A DNA stretch of 64,000 bases, taken from NCBI RefSeq assembly GCF_001039355.2, contig NW_019776079.1:259692-323691 (forward strand), written 5' to 3'. The stretch comes from Lingula anatina (taxonomy: Eukaryota > Brachiopoda > Lingulata > Lingulida > Lingulidae). A program made the translations under genes and the position numbers. Below are positions 49,987-62,400 of the stretch, piece by piece. Within the stretch, counting starts at the first letter, position 1, and every line of letters begins with the position of its first letter. Under the pieces are notes generated by a model, which worked only from the letters and a program-made list of their open reading frames with translations, searched no databases and was not told the origin of the DNA.

Positions 49987-50566
49987 GCCTGATTTACTAT
50001 ACTGTTTACACAAGTACTTTCGCCTTTCTAGTGGCTTTCTCTGTATGTATAATTCTATAAAAAGCAACAATGCCTGTCCCATTAATTTGAATAAAATAGA
50101 TCGCAACTTTACGCATATTGGGAGCCGATTTGCGCTGAAGATGAACGTCTCACATCACAAACATATTGGTCTCACCAAACGCATTTCCTTTAAGTCATTA
50201 GACATTAATTTATACTAGGAAATCAACAATAAAATCCTGGTAATTTCAGCATTTTTCTTAATAATCTTAATAAAAGAAAATTGTGATATATAATTATCTC
50301 TTTTTTTTAGTTCATAGTTTTTAGTTTTTGAATCACTCGAAATGGATGTAAGGACCTGTGAATTTCACTTGTGGCGGTAATGATTAGAAATTAAGAGTGC
50401 GCAACCGAGATTAAAATTTGATAGTTTTTCAATGGTTTGGGATAGCTAGCCTTATTGATAGTAAAGAGTAATTACTAAAAAATATAGCAAATTTTGTTTT
50501 CTACTATATAAAAAAGTTACGCAAACTGCTTGCTTTCTAAGGAAATTTTGCTATTTAGATGTCTAA

Positions 50567-50622
50567 AGCCTAGATTACATTTACACGGGCGCCGTGCGAT
50601 GAAATTGTCCGTGTGATTTTTT

Positions 50623-50655
<33 letters not shown>

Positions 50656-50851
50656 TTTTATTATTATTATTTATTTTATTTATTTATTTTTTTTTTTTGA
50701 AAATGTCTACATTACATGGCCTTTAATCCGTACGATTCCGTGCGATTTCGCACGGCCACCGTCTACCTCCGCTCAGACGCCTCACGATAAGGGTATTACG
50801 GGCAGTATACGTGGGCCGTACGGGCATCGCATTTCAAATGTAATCTAGGCT
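50567..50851. mobile_element. 285-bp PIF/Harbinger-like MITE flanked by TAA
   Basis: agcctagattacattt at the left and aaatgtaatctaggct at the right are perfect 16-bp inverted repeats. TAA flanks both sides (50564-50566, 50852-50854), matching the 3-bp target preference of PIF/Harbinger elements. A TTTA array interrupts the middle (~50626-50690). Confidence 0.8.
50626..50690. repeat. (TTTA)n-rich microsatellite inside the MITE
   Basis: Imperfect TTTA/TTA repeats followed by a T run. Confidence 0.9.
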
Positions 50852-51956
50852 TAAGTTTGCCTGTTATGCCATAGACTCTCAAAACTTTATTAAGAGGATC
50901 GTTCCTGTTATTTTAGCTTTTAATTTCTTTCTCTTACAAACAAGTGTTAACTTCTCCAAAAGAAGATTCAAGCATATTCACTGGATGGGTTATAAATCCC
51001 GTTTGTTCTCTCGTTATCATTGTGGTATAGACGTTATTTTTTTATCTGTGCGTGCCTGCGTGTGATTGTGTGAACCCGTAAATCCATCTACAGAACATGT
51101 CAACTTGCAAGACAATAATTTCAATGAACAACTGGAGATTCATTTGTCGATTGCTTTGGGAAAAATTAACTTAGGTTTACCAGCCAATATTTCGTCTGCT
51201 GACAGTTACACGTCATTTGCCCTAAGCCAACATCAGGAACAACATGTCCCAGAGTAAACCGAATTTCAAAACCTATTTTGTCAATATTATCTGTATTGGA
51301 ACACTGTCCTAAGTCAGCATCAGGAAAAACAGAACTATTGCCGAAAACATTAAGATATTAGACAAGGAATTTCGTGACACCCTGGTTAAAATTAAGTTTT
51401 AAGCCCAATAGAAATGATGTGACTGAGTTACCCAACCACAACCTGCACTCCTCAGTGGGGTGGGGGGGGGGGTGACTTAACCAGCATACCTAATGGGTGA
51501 TAGATTGTAATATTTATCACAACCCTTATTTCCTTGTTAAAGTCTGACTGTAAACAGACGTAATATTGGCCGGTGAATCTCAGTTAAAGCTAATGACAAA
51601 GGGAATTCTAGCTGTTATTGAAAACACATACCACATAAAACTGTTCGTCTGTGCCTTACATTTTTATGGTCTTCGGACAGACAGAAAAACTAATAAACAC
51701 ATTTTCCGTAGATATCTAATTATATTTCTTCTCATATGTCTACAATTTGAATACTGGCTAGAAGATAAAGGTCGAGTCAGAAAGGAGCTATTTATCGCGA
51801 ACAAATAATGTACGAGTCAGTTTACGCGCAATAAGACTACAATTCACAAAAAATATATTAATTTATACGCCGTGTATTTGTTTTTTTTTCATTAACTTTC
51901 ATATATATATAATTTTACTGAAATGGTTTTGTACTGTAGCCTCATAGGTCATTTTA

Positions 51957-51986
51957 AAACAAACAAACAAACAAACAAACAAACAA
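51957..51986. repeat. (AAAC)n microsatellite
   Basis: About seven AAAC units. Confidence 0.9.
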
Positions 51987-52457
51987 TAAGGATATAATTA
52001 AGTATCACACAACGCATCCCGTCATATCTCTCAGCAAAAGAAAAGAATATCTACACTTTTTTCAACTAATGGACACTAAGAGGAAGCAGAAACAAATCCG
52101 TGATCGCCAGTCATTTCAACGATAACCCTTGGTTAAAACATATTTAATGAAAGCAAATTTCAATTTTCAAACTAATTGGTGTTTCAAATTAATTTGAGTT
52201 TTCAAGTAAGACAGACATTAACGAGGTCAACAAAATGCATACAACTGCAACAGGACGCCGAATTCTTATCTTCTTAGCAACACTTAAGATTTCACGATAA
52301 TGTATATCTTACAAATTTATTCAGACCATGTTAATTTGACTAAGATAAGAAACAATGGTCAGAGAAATTTATCAAATGTGCGTCCTAATAGTTTCCAAGC
52401 ACAAATAGAAAATATTTACACCCTTTTGAATTTTAAAGATCACTGTGGTGCAGTTTT

Positions 52458-52546
52458 CTTATATTTTCCTTCAGGTGTTGCGTCGGTCACCTCACATTTC
52501 CAACAGAGAGAGAATTCATCTGACTGGGGACCAAAGACATATAAAA
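52458..52546 (+). promoter_or_regulatory. Candidate promoter and noncoding exon for the 52682-53159 gene
   Basis: A TATA-like tatatttt near 52458 precedes a segment with gaccaaagac and a possible donor (taaaa/gtatgg at 52547). An acceptor (atcatttcag) at 52665-52674 sits 7 bp before the ATG. The order of parts repeats that of the minus-strand sister gene. Confidence 0.35.
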
Positions 52547-52681
52547 GTATGGTTTTCACTTATTCCAAAAAATAAAAGCTTTACCTGTTTCCAAGACAAT
52601 CGTGTTTCAAGCACCTTATTTACGTCTGTGGATATAAACTAGTTGTGTGATAAAACAATTTTCTATCATTTCAGAAACATC

Positions 52682-53159
52682 ATGAAGAACTTTGTGGTCC
52701 TGGCTACTTTTACTTTTGCATTACTGCTACTCTGCGGTAAGTTGTCTGCGTGCAAAAATTCAAGCGTTTGTATTTTTTAACGTTTCCTTTTTGGTGCAAA
52801 ATACAATGATTAGAAGCTGTTACGTTATGAACTGTAAAGAAAAAAATATAATAGTTGTATTCCGAAAGTAAAGCAAACGGAGGTTGGCAAAAAGGAGTTA
52901 ATAGTTATTTATTTTCTTATATTAGCCACGTACAAGTCATCCTGTATTGGCGTACTTGTACACTATGCAATAAATACTATATATTATTTCAGATTTAACT
53001 AAAGCTCAAGTCAATAATACTAGCAACGGTACCGATCCCAATGCCGGAACTACAGCCTCCTCTCTGGAGGCAACCACTAGTGGGACAGTCGTCAATTGGA
53101 CTCTGTCTCTAGTCATCCTCATTTGCAGCTTTCTGGTTGCCTTGTTTGCATCAAAATAA
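52682..53159 (+). CDS. Very small secreted or GPI-anchored-type protein (73 aa), function unknown
   Basis: Exons 52682-52736 and 52993-53159 join in phase 1. The first encodes a signal peptide (MKNFVVLATFTFALLLLC), the second starts D-L-T-K-A-Q and encodes an Asn/Thr/Ser/Gly-rich stretch of ~35 residues. N-glycosylation sequons occur at NNT, NTS, NGT and NWT. A hydrophobic segment (LSLVILICSFLVALFA) ends at SK-stop. With its tail removed by a GPI transamidase, the mature peptide would be only ~30-35 residues, the design of CD52-like glycopeptides, although no homology is claimed. AATAAA at 53614-53619 is a good polyadenylation signal. The size and exon phases match the gene at 47350-47853. 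Confidence 0.72.
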
Positions 53160-54708
53160 CAATCTGAAAGATTATTGGCTTAATTGTCTCAATGTTTAAA
53201 ACAATAGTTTGTTTTTCCATTTAGTATGACTTATCTAATATAATTAATGGCTAAGTGATTTTATTTGTCAATTGCTATTCCAAGAAATGAATGTGACAAA
53301 ATATGAATATGGGCGGAGGGAAGTTTTGGGAGAATTGACAACCTTCTGTGGTTTGAACTTTTCCAAGCACCCGCAAACAGTGTTTAAGTCGCACAGTATT
53401 TCCAGCTGTTTGATGGTTTGGAATATGATTTGATTTCAATCGGATTGGCTGGAAACAAGCGGAGCCAATGACTACAAGTCTACAACCGTGACTGCCCTGG
53501 AGGAATCATTCAAATGAATAACAACTCTTTTATTGATAAGCCAAGTGTGAAGACTGGTGCCTGCAGGGCATCTTGTATGAAAGCTCCGATGCGAAACTAA
53601 ACATTTGTGCTCAAATAAAATGCAAAAAAATGACGTACTGTTCGTATCATTTTAATGTATTTATATTTTATATTAATCAAAACACCAAAATATAAAATTT
53701 TCCAGCGAGCGATTAATGTTAAAAGTAAAGAAGGCCATTTTTAGGAACAAATGTTATGTTACTCATTAGCGTTTAGCTTTATATAACTAGAAACCTGGCA
53801 CCTTTAAAACATTTAATCATAAAAGATGGAAATAATGCCAAAATTCATATTCAGAGATGCTTTGCGGTTCGGACTTGCCGAATTTTTAAAAAGTTAAATG
53901 CTCTTTGAATCCTTTTTGATGAGAACTGGACTTTTGCTTGTCAGTGAAAAAATCGAAAACGCCACTAAATTAAGATTAAAAGGTATAATGTCCGCCTTTG
54001 AAACCGTCCCAAAGTCATGTTTCCTATACACACTGGACAATAGAAGTGTCACCCCTACTGAACCATTACTTTGGGGGAGATAAATGACTGTGGAATGATA
54101 TGCTCCTGGTATCATTTTATTAACATCAAATTTCACAAAAAAAAAAAAAAAAAAAAAACGGTTCTGACTGAACAATTCAACTGTTTCGATATTCTGACAT
54201 TGCTTATATTCCGCCTCTTCAGGTTAATAACTTTGATTACTCTGATTCAGGGGGTGAATTCATTGTCCAGTGTGTGTATCTTTTATGTCCTGTAATTCAG
54301 ATATAAAAATATTAAAACCCGTCAAATATGAAAGTATCTGTTGTTGATATATCCTTCTGGAATATGCAGGAAGATATGGCGAAAACATTTTGGATTTAAG
54401 CATCTATACTGACAGTCAATGAAAACGCATCAGAAAACTTTCTTGTACTTTTGTAGTCTTGTACTTTTACCGAGAATCGATTCCAACCATTGTACAAAAC
54501 TACAAATGCACTTGTTTGGTCATAAGAGAGTGGGCTGGCTACTCGGATCTTTAAAATTTCCGCTTCAGTGATTTTGTGATCAGCTGTTACAAAATCATGT
54601 GTTTTTCCTAATTGGTGTGAATTAATCAGGCTCACTATATGGTGATTAATTAAGCATATTTAAGGTAGTCACCAAATCCAGTATGACACATGACAAAAAA
54701 GTTCTGTG

Positions 54709-54792
54709 ATGCCACGTCTGACACTGGAAGAGCGACTGCGGGCCCTGGGGATACTGGAGGCTGGGCGGAACCAAAGAGATTTGATCACGTAA
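54709..54792 (+). pseudogene. Remnant of a Tc1/mariner transposase N-terminal helix-turn-helix
   Basis: ATG-initiated 27-codon frame starting MPRLTLEERLRALGILEAGR followed by N-Q-R-D-L and a stop. The L-T-x-E-E-R-x-R-A-x-G-x-L-x-A-G-x-x-Q-R pattern is the start of the DNA-binding domain of many Tc1-like transposases. It is GC-richer than its surroundings and nothing of the catalytic domain follows. Confidence 0.5.
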
Positions 54793-55285
54793 CTTTGCAT
54801 TTTAATGATCTTTTTTTAATTATCTTTTCTGACCTTTATTTCACCTTGTGTGACTGAATAATGGCTCATATTTCACATGAAAACTGTTATTTTCTAAATG
54901 TGCCAAAGGAACTTAAAATATTATTTGATAAATAAATGATGCGTTTTCATTGACTTTCAGTATATTACATGCATATCCTAGTGCAAGGACAATTATTCGA
55001 GATTCGGTGAAAATTACTTTTTTCAAGAAAAAGTCTTTTGACGGGAAAATCTAGGATATGATATCTTTAATGTACTTCTCTTTTATATAAAAAGCTTCCG
55101 ATGTTTCTAAAAGGCTATCCTACTACGTAGTTGCTGTGAAAATACAATATGAAAGCTTCTGCTAAATGTTCGGTTAATTTGTGAAAGAAATATAAAATGT
55201 GGCAAAATAAGTGAGCATTCGAAAAAAGGGCCCCAGTTGCGACTGACAGGCTTACACCCCATTTCCATAGATTAGATCGACCTAC

Positions 55286-55667
55286 TTTAGATCGACCTAA
55301 CTCCCTGGGGGTTCACGCTAAATAGCTGTCAGCCGGGCGGACACGAAAGTTAATTACCCCCTTTACAGCTTGTAGTAGGCGGGACGGACATTTAAGTCGG
55401 ATTATCTGAAAGTAATCTAGTGAGACTCCCCGCGGGGATAGATCAATCTAAATCTATGGGAATAGAGCCTTACATAACTTCTAGGCTGCATTATCAGAGC
55501 TTTTAGATCGATCTATCCCCGCGGGGAGTCTCACTAGATTACTGTCAGATAATCCGGCTTAAATGTCCTTCCCGCCTACTACAAGCTGTAAGGGGGTAAT
55601 TAACTTTCGTGTCCGCTCGGCTGACAGCTATTTAGCGTGAGCCCCCAGGGAGTTAGGTCGATCTAAA
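55286..55667. mobile_element. Large foldback element with ~167-bp inverted arms
   Basis: Left arm 55286-55453 (from tttagatcgacctaactccc to gatagatcaatctaaa) and right arm 55501-55667 are near-exact inverted copies around a 47-bp spacer. The arms include the conserved ctagtgagactccccgcggg block. They can fold into a hairpin of more than 160 bp. No open frame of note. The few mismatches suggest recent insertion or conversion. Confidence 0.85.
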
Positions 55668-57641
55668 GTGACAAATAGTAAATCCGGTTGCCGCTTCTCT
55701 AGTTAACCCCCTGAAGTGATGAAAATACGCAGAAAATCACTGCGAACAACTACAGAAATGATCATTTTAGTCATTATATGCCCCAAAAAGTGACGTTCTC
55801 CCCCATTTAGTCTGTTTGGTGCACCCATGATAAAAACACAAATTATATAAATTTGATCAAATTAATCAATGATGTATTCACATTAAAAATTAAGAAATTT
55901 TCAGTGATTGTATAAAAATGTGCAGAAGCCTGATCGGAGCTATGACCCCCACTGTATCGTGTTATCTTCAATAAGACTTGTTAAGTTGATTTTAATACAA
56001 GTGCAATTAATAAGGCTTGAGTCGACCTAACAAGAAATGTCATGCTTCAATATTTTTATTTACGTTTTTTATATGTGCTTTAGTCTTGTGTCTCTTTGCA
56101 TTCATTTTATTATCAAGGACGTGTCGTCCGAACGTGTTTTAGCACTAAAAATCATGCGTTTACACTTTCATTTACGTTTAACGTATGTTTCTATACGCAT
56201 TGGCATTTTTTATCTTCGTTTTTTATATTTACTGTAATAGCACATACCAAAAAATGTAAATATAGGAGTGCAAACGCATGCCAACACGTGTTCCAGTTTT
56301 TGCAGCAGCGGTCAAAATAGTACTTAAATCCATCTACCTAAGCATCCACTCCCTAGCCATGACATTCCTTTTCTCACCATCATTAATTAATTATCTGGGT
56401 CTTTGCTATCACAATCCTACGAACACAGTGAAACAGAGAAAAGCGAAGTCACAATGTAGTATTCTCAACAGTCGCAATCATGGTGCTGTTACGACGTCCG
56501 ATTGATATATCATTAGGTCCCTGTGTTTAAAATGATAGGTCTACTGCTTAAAGGTACAGAAATTCTAGTAAACAGAATAGTAAATATATCCAAAAGACCA
56601 CAAAATGATCTCGCTTAATCTTCTCATATGAGTAAGGACTTAAATTCTACATGTGCTGTGCATCTTGTAGTCTAAGCCGCAACTGACGCCCCACAACCCC
56701 CTTATACCAAAATTAGGCTTTTACCCTTAGTTATATGACTGACCTATGAAATCAAATCCATTGTAGTTTCCATTTTCATGCATTTGACATAAAAGAAGTA
56801 AACCAAAACACGCAAATATTTTAAATAAAAATAACTAATTTTTTTCAGAAGATTTTTATTCTAAAAGACACTATAGTACATTTAATAAACCAGCTTTTTT
56901 TTAGAACAGTGTGCAGTTTATCAGGTACAATAAAGGTAACAATAGAAAATAGACTTTCATATATTCATAAAAAAGGGAAAATTTAAGTAAACACAATTAT
57001 AATGCAAACAATGTTTTACAGTTTTATACCGCCATCTTTAGTAAAATATACTTGTGCTCATACTATTAAAATATGTTCTACAGTTAATACAATTATACAC
57101 TTCCTTAATTTTCTGCTGATAAAAAAAGAAAAGAAAAAAGCCCTCAAACACAACACAGTTTACAAAATAATAATAAAAAAAAAATGCATAGGAGACAGCT
57201 AATAGAAGTCCTACATGTGAAGCCAAGTTCTATTACTGCACACATCAATACAAACTTTATCTTTATTGACATCAGTTTGGCTAATATGTCAAAATAAATA
57301 AACACAATACACATACCTATATACATGCATTGTAATAAGCAAACCTCTCTTTCTAGAATGATACATAAAACACCAGGTGCCACATATTAACATTTTATTC
57401 TGATTGTCATAAAATACAAGCCTCTTGCAAGTAAGATGGTTATGCATAGAAGTAAATACATCTCTTTAGTCAATAATTCCTTATTAGTCCAGGATCTCAG
57501 AGGGTTGAGCATGATAAAAAAAATCACCAATTTTCTTGTACCTGGCAATAACCTACATGCTTACCTATGTATGAAAATCGTAGTCTGTCGTATTTCAGTA
57601 GTGGGTGTGGTCAGGGTAGTCCAAAACAAAGGCCCTCAAAT

Positions 57642-57751
57642 CCAGCTAGTTGGATCTTTTAGGGGAACCCTTATATTTTAGTCAATTGGAAAATTACCAG
57701 CTAGTTGGATCTTTTAGGGGAACCCTTATATTTTAATCAATTGGAAAATTA
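57642..57751 (+). repeat. 55-bp tandem duplication
   Basis: Two adjacent copies starting ccagctagttggatctttta and ending aattggaaaatta differ at about one position. Confidence 0.85.
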
Positions 57752-59484
57752 ATGTAGAGTAAATGATTAGCGAAAAGCAACAAAATTGAGAGTAAATCTA
57801 CTTAAGAATATATACCCTAATATAGGGAAGTTTGTTTTGAAGTGCAAAATAATACACAGAATCCAAGATTTCTCCTTATTTAGGTGATGCTATTGGGTTA
57901 CTCATTGTGGGGACTATGCTGATGAAAAATTGATAACTGATAGAGCTGGCATTGTCTTCAGGTGTTATTTAAATCTATTGAAGTGCCTAGAACCATATAA
58001 TACCAATTGGCTGTAAATAACAAATGGTTTGGGGGATAATTCAATAGCCGCTTTCTGATGGAAATCACCAAAATTGTAGTTACTGATAAGGTATGAAGAA
58101 CAACTTGGTGTGGCAGATTTTTATAATAATTTTTTTTACCCATGTTAGGTGGTCTAATTTACAAAGGTCCAGTGAAAATTTGTATAATTCTAAGATCTTA
58201 ACTGAGTTAGAAAATCACTTGCATCCCTTTGTACAGTTCTCATGCACAGTCACTATCGCAGTATTAGCCTCTGGAATTTTTTCTGATATGAGGCCAGGTA
58301 ATAGAAAAAATCATGTAACCAAATATCTCAAATTTGCCCCCAAACCACTGATAAGCCATCACTGACAAAATAACCATACATTAAGTGAAGACAAATAAAG
58401 TCCATGAACATTATATGCAATATCATAACAACAATAATTATATAAAGGCCTTTTTTCAGCCTGATTTTAGCTTATGGAGCTATATATTCTTAAAGTATGC
58501 ATTTACAACAATTGGCCTTTGTAAACTAATCAGTAAGCAAGAGAGCATTTTCAAGTTTTCAACTAGTCTATGATGCAACTGTCCGAACTGTACTCTGCAC
58601 ATACATCTTCTGTCACAATATGCGAAAACATAAACCCCCAAACCACATGTAAAAAGTGATCAGAAAAATATGTTTTCTTTTAACGATTTTTCTTTTTCAG
58701 TTCTTAGATTTTATTGATCTTAATAAACATTTTTCGAGCTATGACATATTTAAATAGATAATATAAACTTCAACAGAGGAGGTAACCCTTTAAAAACCTT
58801 TCAGGTGTGAAGGAGTTCCTCCAAGAAAATTAATAATAAATTGGTTTTCTAGTGAACAAAAAAAAGAGCTCTTCATGGAACAAATGAAAATAAAACCCAA
58901 ATGAAGGTTAAGTTATCAAAGTATCATTTCCATATGAAGCAAAACATATCTATATGCATTGGCGCTTAAAGTAAAACCTGTATACTGAGGGCCTTGCTGC
59001 TTCAGTTTTGAATGTCTGCTGCCACAAAATATATGTACACACAACAACTATAAAATGCTTATAGTTCACCAGTGCTTGGACATAATGATTAGGAGGTAAC
59101 AAATGTGTAAAACTGATATTAAATAAAAATGTTTTTTTTAGTCAATTTCTGAAATTGAAAGGTCTATCACATCACTCCTGTAATCCTTATTACATCTGTA
59201 GCTAAAAGCTTGACATTTTTGTTTTAAGTCTTCCCAGGATGTGATTCACTATTATTTGAATCAATTTGATCAATATTACATATTCTCCTTATCTTTGGGA
59301 AACCATTACTCCCATCCTCAACGGACATACAGGTACAAGTGATAGTATTTCATACTTAGAGTAAGGAAGAGAAGGGAACAGCAAGTTAATACCTGTGGTC
59401 TCCTTCTCTACTCTTGAACCTTATCTTTCCTATGGGGAGGTGTAACTGTTTCATACCTAGGAATAAAGAAACAGTGAGTTAGCA

Positions 59485-62400
59485 TCAAGTGTTCTCCTTC
59501 TTAATTCTTGGTAAGCGTCCAGCTGAACCTGGGGAGCTACAGGAACTGGACTGACTGCCACTCCTACTTGTACTCTGTGGGGATAGAGGAACACTTTGCA
59601 ATGACTCATCCTGGTCATACTTAGACTTGACTGATGAAATTTTACTGTCCAAAAACTCACGATCAGGTCGCCAAAGAAACATGAACAAATCCATCCATTC
59701 ATTTGGCCAGCGGTAATAAAGAGTGTTTAGGAGCCACCCTGGTATGTCATGCTTCGTGGCATTTGGAAACAAGACTGGGATAAACCGTTTGTTTTGTGAG
59801 TTGTTGTTGCGGAATTCTCCCTGCATCAGTTTGTAGATGTATCTTGTGTTAAGTCTATGGCATACTGTGCTACCGCTCAGAAACTGGTCATCCTCATCAT
59901 CTACTTCTTCCATTTCTTGTCGGTACTTTGGACTTATGCAAATCAATATATAATTTGCCTGTAAAATGCAAAAATTTAATTTAGGCTATTATTCAGAGGC
60001 AAATCTTCAAGAATATCTAACAGAAATGATAATTACGTATAAGATCCAGAATGCCTTATTTCAATAAAAACATTTCAAAACATTTTTCTCAGGACTGTTA
60101 TTGAATAAGATTATCCATTTTAATATATACATTTCTTTTTTTCTGACATATGTTCAGGAATTGAAATAAATATGAAAGGGTTACTACACACATACCTTTT
60201 CAAAATATTTGTCAATTTTCCCACACATATCATCATAGAGTTCATCATTTTCTCTTTTATTGATGTCCATTATCACTGCAAATTGATTGTCCTTGAGGCA
60301 CTTTGCTAGGCTTATCATGTGTTTCAGGTGTTTTTCATTGTCATCTGTGTATGTCACCAGGACTCTGGTTTTCCTCTCAACTGAGAAAAAGAAAATATCC
60401 AATGTTCTACAAATTAACAAAACAAAACAAATTAAAACAAGTATTTTGTCAATGACATTCTAAAAATTGAATGAATGCACTGAATTCTCAATAATTCTCA
60501 ATAAAGTGAACTCTCAATCAAATTGGATTCTCATTTAACTTTTAACTGAATTTCCATGAGGCAGAGGCTTAACATGGTATGAGAAGAAGTCCCCCTCTCC
60601 ATTTTCAACCACTTCAGTCATATGAACAGGAATGGGGGTGGGCCTAAGAGAATCCCCTTCATTAATCTTTCTGAATGGTTAGCCCCCCTCTCCAACCAAC
60701 AGCTTCCTATGTGGCTATAATATAATGGAAGTTTTAACAGGCAATACAGGTATCCACTTGATTTGATGCAATTCAATAAGATCCAGATGGTTGGTTTTCA
60801 AGGAAGTACTCTGTAACTTAATATGTGACAAGAGCTTTATCTTTAATTTTCCAAGATTCTCAAAAGATATGATCCAGAATTGAGGACACCTAATCATATG
60901 AAAACAACTGGGAGAACATGAGATAACTGCTAAATTACTGAACGGTTTATAATATTTTTATCTTGTTCAGCATGTACCTCTAGCATAACAAATGCATCAT
61001 AATACTATGAAAACAGAATGTTTGCCTTTAAAAAATGCTAAGAAATAAAACCCTTAAACCATAATGAAATGTTACCAGTAGTCTTATTTGTACTAAAATT
61101 TGTGAAACTTTTTTTAATGATGAATACATAGTAATGACTCAAGTGAAAAATAAAGAAGCCATTTTCAATTATGAAAACAATACTATGTATGTTCCATTAT
61201 TAGATGAAGTTTTACAAATTAGGAAATATCAGTGACGGTTTGCATTAAATGATGAAAAAACTTTCATGTGTATGTTATATGTATATGATCACGTGTGTTG
61301 AAAAACATTTAGGGCACATCAACTGACCAGGCAAAACAACATAAATTTCAATCAGAATCATTTTGAGAGTAATAGGAACAGAAACACATACAAACTCAAC
61401 TCAAACTAGATGAGCTCGTTCCCAGTGAAGCTATTGTTCTGTGTAGATCAATCCAACTATGCAGGGACCCTCACTGAATAAAAGCACATGAACATATTAA
61501 CATGCCTCCTGGCATTGAGTAGAAAACAGAAAAGTTGGTGATTATACGAGTATGACAGAAACAAGAGTTGAGTTAATCTGTTTATCTGATTGCATTCAGC
61601 AAGTCCCTGTGCAGTTGGATTGATCTACTTAGAACAATATTTATTGGGAATGGCAATAACTGCATGCATAATGCCACTATATAATTTTCATTTTTTTGAA
61701 AATATGATTATACATTAAGAAAAAAAAAAAAGATTTATAGGGCCATATGCAAGCAAATCATAACATAAATACTGAATAAATGATATCTGACTGTTTGCTT
61801 CACAACAATGTACCTGTTGTCAGACAATCACTCAGAGTTTCATTCATGCACATATTGGGTATTTCTTTTAAAAAAAGAAAAAAAAAGAAAGAGCATTAAA
61901 TGTGCAGCCAATGTTTTTTTCCTCAACTGTGTCATATGCTTGTTCTCAAAATTCATACAACCCCCATTCATATCAAAATTTTAACAACTCAACTATGAAA
62001 AGCATTCAATATTTCTATTTTAAATTTAAGCCAAATAATCTTTTTAAGCCTGTGAAATGTGTAAAATTTATCTGCTAGCCTGTGCCTCTTGTAAATATGC
62101 AACAAGAAATTTCAGAAGTTATTTCAGGCCTTATAAACAGTAATTGGCATTTGTGATCTCGAGCCAGAGATATGTGATCGCGAATGTTGAATTAATGCCC
62201 CTTCAATTTCATGGCGTGAAGATAAAAACTTGTTGAGAGCATTGCATAAAAGAGTGCAAAAAATTTGGCCAGCTTTTATCCCTGGGCCAGTTTTTTTCTG
62301 TTAACATACAAGTTCTTTTTCTCAACTGTAAACTATTAATACAGAACTAATCACTCTTGACAAGCTCTGACACATACAGAACAGGAAGGTGATTGACAGG

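Larger units (their letters stand above)
47860..52674. other. Gene-poor interval between the two small-protein genes
   Basis: Holds only repeat-derived items listed separately: a LINE-like reverse-transcriptase tail (49153-49325), a TTTG microsatellite (49551-49601), a small inverted-repeat element (49831-49986), a TAA-flanked MITE (50567-50851) and a short duplicated block (51240-51303). The open frame at 51066-51257 has no splice context and no recognised homologue. Confidence 0.5.
53160..59484. other. Gene-poor interval; Act1 3' flank at its right end
   Basis: Includes the 3'UTR of the small plus-strand gene (to ~53640), a Tc1-like transposase scrap (54709-54792), the large foldback (55286-55667) and a 55-bp tandem duplication (57642-57751). 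The ~56840-59484 part may be Act1 3'UTR on the minus strand, with a possible signal at ~56855. Open frames here are short, overlapping on both strands and without family resemblance. Confidence 0.45.

Noticed and set aside
51066-51257. 63-residue frame as a possible exon
   Set aside because: No acceptor, donor or homologue seen; kept only as a finding because its end overlaps a repeated block.
52300-52575. 91-residue frame upstream of the small plus-strand gene
   Set aside because: Lies over the proposed promoter, has no signal peptide or recognised domain, and the splice signals favour the downstream model.
59457-59702. 81-residue frame overlapping the last Act1 exon
   Set aside because: Different frame of the SEFIR exon; the true frame continues from FMFLWRPDREF to a serine-rich tail ending at 59485.
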